Shown here: piece by piece, positions 59,091 to 64,000 of the stretch
Numbering within the stretch: the stretch's first letter is position 1
Layout of the letters: every line of letters begins with the position of its first letter
Assembly: GCA_008477525.1 (NCBI GenBank)
Contig: SPDT01000003.1
Coordinates: 3,100,001 to 3,164,000 of the forward strand
Source of the DNA: Hypomyces perniciosus
Taxonomy: Eukaryota > Ascomycota > Sordariomycetes > Hypocreales > Hypocreaceae
Reading direction: 5' to 3'
DNA: 64,000 bases
Translations under genes and position numbers: made by a program
The notes under the pieces: generated by a model
Database searches by the model: none
What the model was told of the DNA's origin: nothing
Seen by the model: the letters and a program-made list of their open reading frames with translations, nothing else

Positions 59091-60876
59091 TAATTTTATC
59101 TTTTTTATAAATAAAAGCAGTTTTATTATTTATAAAAAACTTAGCCTATTCTATAAATTAAATAAGCTAGCTTTATTAATTAAACTATAAAATTAATTTA
59201 TTTTTTATAATAATATTAAAAGCTTTAAATATATTAAAGGTAAATAAAGTTATAACCTCGTTTTTATTTAAAGTAACTTTAATCTTATAAATTAAATAGG
59301 CAATTAAATTTATAGCTGCTTTTTTAAAACAAAAAGTATTAAAATACTATTTTAAAAAGATTTTATATTTAAATATTAAAACTAATACCTTTTTAATAAA
59401 TAGCTTTTTAAAGCCTTTTTTTATATAAAATAGTAGTAAATAAACTTAAAAGCTTTATAAGTTATATAATTAAGTTTACTAAGTTTAAATATAATAGTAA
59501 CTTTAATGTTTTTAAAGGGGAAAAGGTAATATTTTAATTTAAGGCAGCTTTTAAAAAGGTTTATAATAAACTTTTTAATAGTAGGCTATATATAATATAA
59601 AGGGGTAATTAATATATTATTTATATTAAATATAGTATTCCCTGCTTTAATGATAGCTTTTTTTACCTTTTCTTTAATAATTATTTTATTTTATAGTATT
59701 TAAAGGTTTTTTAATGCTTAAAGTTTTTAAAGGTTTTTAATATCTTTTTTAACTCTTTTTTACTATAGTAAATATTCTTTAAAAAAGGCTATTTGCTTTT
59801 TAAGGTTTAAAATACTTTTATTGCTATTTATTAAAGGGGGGGGTTAAAACTAGTCTATAGCTTTACGCTATTTAACTACCTGCTAAATGCCTTTATTTAA
59901 GCTGGCTTTAGCTATAATTTTATTTTAATACTTATATTTTTTACATTTAATTATATTATATAGTATTTTCTTTACTTTAATCTTTTTATTAATCTTAAAG
60001 GGCACCCCAATAAAAGCTAAATAGGCTATCTAGTAGTCCTTATTTTACTAAGGGGCGCTATATATATTCTAGTATCTTTTTTTACCTATTGCCTATATAT
60101 AGTCCGCGAAAAGTCTCTAAAGCGCTTATATAGCTGCGTTTAAGTCTTTTTCAATTAAATTAATTGTATTAACATTTAAAAGGACCTAGGTATATAAATA
60201 TATTAACTAGCTAACATTTTATAAGCTTTTAAAAGGGATATATTTCTTTCCTAGGCTAATTATTAGCCTAATAAAGTTTAAAAGTATAGTAGTAACTATA
60301 TAATAGTCTAAGCCTATATTTAGGTTTTTTATAACAGTTATTAATATAAGGCAGTTAAAGAAAATAAAGTTAATATATTTTCTAGAATCCTTTATAGGGG
60401 CGCCTATAAAAGTAGGGATTAGGTTATATTTATCTGCCTATTTAGCTAGTCTATTACCCGCAGTATCTAGGACTTAGCCTAATTACTATATCTAGTATAA
60501 TATATTAAAGTCTCTTATAATAATTAAATTTAAAAGGGGCTAACTTTACTTTTTAAAGGTTTTTATTATAGTATTAAAAAAAGCTTTACAGTAAATATTA
60601 ATAATAATATAACTATAGACTTTTATTTAGCAGATATAATTATTCTTTAGTCTTAAAGGTAAAAGTTATTAATATAATAAATTTAGTAATTTTCTAATAT
60701 ATATATAGATAAAGGGTTTAGTCTCCCTTTAATTATTAAATAAATTAAATACTTAAAAGTTAAAGTAAAATTTTATCTATCTCTTAAATAATAAAGTATC
60801 CTAGTAAATCCATAACTCCTAGATAAATATAATATTAAAGCCGTTTTCCTAAGCTAGTAAAAGGGCTATATTATAA

Positions 60877-61456
60877 TGTTGAAATAATAAGGTTATACTG
60901 AACCTTATTTATGTATGGCTTCTAGGAAGCTGTATACAATGCAGTAATAAGGAAATGACTAAGAGTCTAGTTAGGTTAACAATAAATAAACAATTGAATT
61001 GTAACTGAACTAATAGCTAGAAAGCTATAGAATATCTAGTGATATGTGGCTGGTGTAGAAGTGATTGTATAAACAATAGCTTTATCTTTTACAACAGTCC
61101 TCCAACCTAATAATAGGTGTGCGGTGGCAGAATTAGGTTTATGGCCGCATTCCTATTTTCCGCAAAATTCATTTATATATAAAATCGGTCAAATCGACTC
61201 ACGGCCATATAAACGGGAAACCATTTTGGTCAGATTTTTCACAATAGCCATTATGCCTATTATATTAAGTCTAGGGTAGGCGGGGTAGCCGATCCTAGCT
61301 TAATTGTTATCGTTAAGGATAATAGAAATTTCCTGACTTACACCGAAGTTCCTCTGGAACTCGGTCCTAGCGTCGGGCCTAATTCCGGGTCTAGCCAGAA
61401 TAGGAAGGTTACCCAATTACACAGAAATCCTTACTTTTTAGCCCTCCTTTTTAACA
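60877..61456. mobile_element. Solo LTR (family D), copy 3, inverted, TSD TATAA
   Basis: The inverted counterpart, TGTTGAAATAATAAGG to CTTTTTAACA, with perfect TATAA duplications at 60872-60876 and 61457-61461. It carries somewhat more C-to-T/G-to-A change than the other two. Confidence 0.92.
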
Positions 61457-62286
61457 TATAATACTATCCCTATTTACCTATATTAGCCTAAAAGATCTTT
61501 AGGCTAGGTATTTTTTGGCAGCTTTAATAGGGCCTATCGTTTATAAAACCTCTTTTTTTAATTTATCTCCCTTTAAAGGGGCATTAGTTTTACTCTTTAT
61601 TTCTTTATTAATTAAGTTACTAAAGATTTAGGCGATAATTATAAGGCTTGCAGTAAAGTCTATCTTAGGCGAGGACTTTTACTTATTAGTAAAGCTAATT
61701 TTTATATTAGCGGGTTCTCCTGCTTTTTAAGGGGGTCTTTTAATGCGTTTTTTTCCTATATTAAAAGGGCTAGTTGCAGTTAAAGGGGACGGGATTTATT
61801 CGCTAGATCTAGTACTTATAGCGCTTTATTCCTAGCTAGCGCTATCTTAGCTGGCAGTAATACTATTAGCGATAGCAGTGCCTGGGGTAGTAGCGTTTAG
61901 GTCACAGTCTAAGGCCTAGGCTTTAACTGCAGGGGCTTTTAAGTATCTCTCTAGGAATTCTTTAATACCTAGTTCTTTAATGCCTTTCAGTTATTCTTTA
62001 AAGGCATATATCTTAATACTATTATATAGGGTAAAATATATATAGCAGTTAATAAAGTCGGAGAGATATAGGCTATAATAGTTAATGCATTAGGGGGGCC
62101 ATTAATACTTTTCTCTTTCTTTAAGTATATAATTATATTTACTGCAGTTCTTGCACCTTAATATCCTAGTCTAACCCTTTAGGTTATAAAAGCCTAAGCA
62201 TTAATTGCATTAAATAATTGTATCTTTTCTAATCTATATCTCTGCTAAAGTAAAGGTGCTAAACAGCTTAAAGCCTGCATATACTA

Positions 62287-62688
62287 TGTCGAGGGGGAAT
62301 TAGCACTCCAAAACACACATATAACATATACATACACCTACACACAATGACTGGTATCGAGCGCGGGAACCGCGCTCCTAATAAAACCACGAAGCGGCAA
62401 TTAAGTAATATAGGGGCTAAAAAGATACTGCGGATTATTTAATTATAATGCCGGCAGCTAAAAGTAACTAACAGTTACCTTTATACGCCTCAGCGACTAT
62501 ATTTTTACAGGTAGGGTTATATATTAAAGGGGGAAGAAGGTTATTATTTATTAAACTAGGTCTATCTATATATCTTTATACTCTTGTGTTTTTTTAATCC
62601 AGTAACTGCTTAAATAAGCAGCTAACCTTTCTTAGGTAAGCTAATAAAAAAAATGCTAGTGTATTAGGCATATTAGTTACCCCTAATA
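62287..62688. repeat. Decayed copy of LTR-like repeat (family C)
   Basis: Homologous along its length to 36260-36664, with many C-to-T and G-to-A differences and the CA tract broken by TA. No target duplication is found, so its ends or type are uncertain. Confidence 0.72.
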
Positions 62689-64000
62689 AAACCTTCCCTA
62701 TAAGTATTCGCGAATAAAAGTAGCGAATCTCGATAAAACACTTTTCCTATTAATCCCCCTAATACCAGTAAAATAACATTTAAGGAAAATGTAAATAATA
62801 TAGGAAAGTAGCGGAAAGAGTGTTATTAAAAGAAAAGAAAAAGGGAAAGAAAATCAAAAGCAGAACTACTGCCGTTTATATTACTAATTCCTCTTTATTT
62901 AATCTATATTAAATTATTCCCTTCCTATTAAAATTATTATAATTAAATAATCCCCTTTTATTAATCTCTTTATCGCCGGGCATTTTAAGCTGCTATCCGC
63001 TTATCTTGTATTAGTTATCCTATTGTTTATATAGGTGTATAAACTTATTCTCGGATATTATCTTAAGCCGATTCGTCTATTAGCCTAGGTAGGGTTAGGC
63101 TGCAGTATATATCTAAGGCTGTAATTTGCTAGACCCAGGAATATTAAAGTGTAGTTTTCCCTATTACTGCTGTAAAGGCTACTATTATAGCTTGCCCTCT
63201 TTTGCCTAGTTTTAAGAAAGCCTTTTTATTATCTTTAATTGCTTGCTGGTTAGGTTTAATAGTAATTCCTAAAACTCTTTTATCTTCTAAGTTTTAGTTA
63301 TCCTTTAATATATTAAAAGAGCTACTACTTTCTTTAAAGGAAACTAACTCTGCGTTTAAGGTTTTAGTATTATTAGCAATAGCTGGTATAGTTAGCGGGG
63401 GTCTTATAGGTTATAGTATTACTAAGAAATGCATTAACCTACTTTTAATTGCTAATCCTGCTACTATTTTTGCAAAAGACACTGCTTATATTGCTAGGCT
63501 AGCAGTATTATTTTATTTTTTCACTACTAATACTATTTATAAAGTAAAAGAGAATACTTTTTTTTTCCTTTACTGTAACTGGCTTAGCTATATAGCTAAA
63601 GGTATAGGTATTGTTAGTGTAGGAAGTTGTATTTTAGGTACTGGCTACTGTTATTAAAATCTTCTTTAAATGCTTAAAGGTAAAAAAGTAATTAATTATT
63701 AAAAAAGACTATTATTATAATAAATTAACCTATTCTCCTTTATAGGGTTATTTACTAATACTTTTAGGTTAGCTAGGCATTAACTATTAATCTTTATTAT
63801 ATTCCTTTTATAAGTTATTTTAAAAAGAGCCTATTAGCTTTAATTTAACTTAATTAAATAGTATTTAATTAAAAAAGGTAGGATATTTTTAAAATTTATT
63901 TTAAAATTTATAATAGTAAGTTTATTTTCTGTTAAAGATTAATATAAAACCTAAATAATATCTATATAGCTTTTAGCTAAGTATTTAAAGTATAGGTACT
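62689..64000. other. AT-rich mutated tract, probably LINE ORF1 region
   Basis: No open frame or RNA gene. The expected length of a full LINE and the knuckle remnant near 62.2 kb suggest this is the 5' part of the minus-strand LINE, but I could not align it confidently. Confidence 0.4.

Larger units (their letters stand above)
55941..62286 (-). mobile_element. RIP-mutated LINE (copy 4) with three solo LTR insertions
   Basis: The AAAT/AAAC-rich 3' tail starts at about 55941, followed by the same 3' region as the copy at 459 in heavily mutated form. RT-equivalent sequence runs around 58.2-59.6 kb and endonuclease-region sequence at 60.0-60.5 kb (compare inverted 35.5-36.1 kb). On the minus strand near 62139-62209 a decayed CCHC-like knuckle reads C-N-stop-C-LGF with Tyr where His is expected, then CKNC, as in LINE ORF1. 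The element probably continues past the LTR at 62287 to or beyond the window edge. No frame is intact. Confidence 0.75.

Overview
The window looks like a chromosome segment of a filamentous ascomycete (Pezizomycotina). The grounds are genes split by short GT..AG introns, a fungal highly reducing polyketide synthase, a fungal-rhodopsin-domain gene, relics of HET-domain and homoaconitase genes, dispersed 5S rRNA genes, and long AT-rich tracts in which transposons are loaded with C-to-T/G-to-A changes of the kind made by repeat-induced point mutation (RIP). I cannot name the genus. All identifications come from reading motifs; no database search was run.

Left part (about 0.4-33 kb), gene-bearing. 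A 5'-truncated Tad1-type LINE with a perfect 14-bp target duplication lies at 459-2820. Next comes a complete five-exon highly reducing PKS (KS-AT-DH-cMeT-ER-KR-ACP, 2649 aa by my exon model, minus strand 11708-3436). It is divergent from a four-exon FSH1/LovG-like serine hydrolase (12839-13733). The pair forms a compact candidate polyketide locus: the PKS has no release domain and the hydrolase could supply that step. A 98-aa secreted glycine-rich peptide follows (15789-16085), then two MITEs (408 bp with a 9-bp duplication; 307 bp with TA). After these come an acyl-protein thioesterase gene, several decaying genes (unknown, DUF7730-like, HET), a run of divergent 5S rRNA genes (24.5-25.2 kb), and a seven-exon fungal rhodopsin-domain gene (31500-29932). 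Two oppositely oriented solo LTRs of one family lie outside the rhodopsin gene.

Middle part (33.07-49.8 kb), a nested transposon block. A full-length plus-strand LINE (11-bp duplication at 33055 and 49801) contains a GC-normal 675-bp island, a second minus-strand LINE (15-bp duplication) that itself carries a 7.1-kb Ty3/gypsy element, and an unmutated 407-bp solo LTR. Nearly all the rest is heavily RIP-mutated and non-coding.

Right part. 49.8-56 kb returns to ordinary base composition, with a truncated 5S copy and a badly broken homoaconitase (LYS4-type) pseudogene. 55.94 kb to about the window end is another RIP-mutated LINE holding three solo LTRs of one 580-bp family, each with its own perfect 5-bp duplication, plus one further LTR copy. 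The strongest leads are the PKS/hydrolase pair, the sharp RIP boundary at 48770 that matches the truncation point of the distant LINE copy at 2820, and the unusual 5S cluster.
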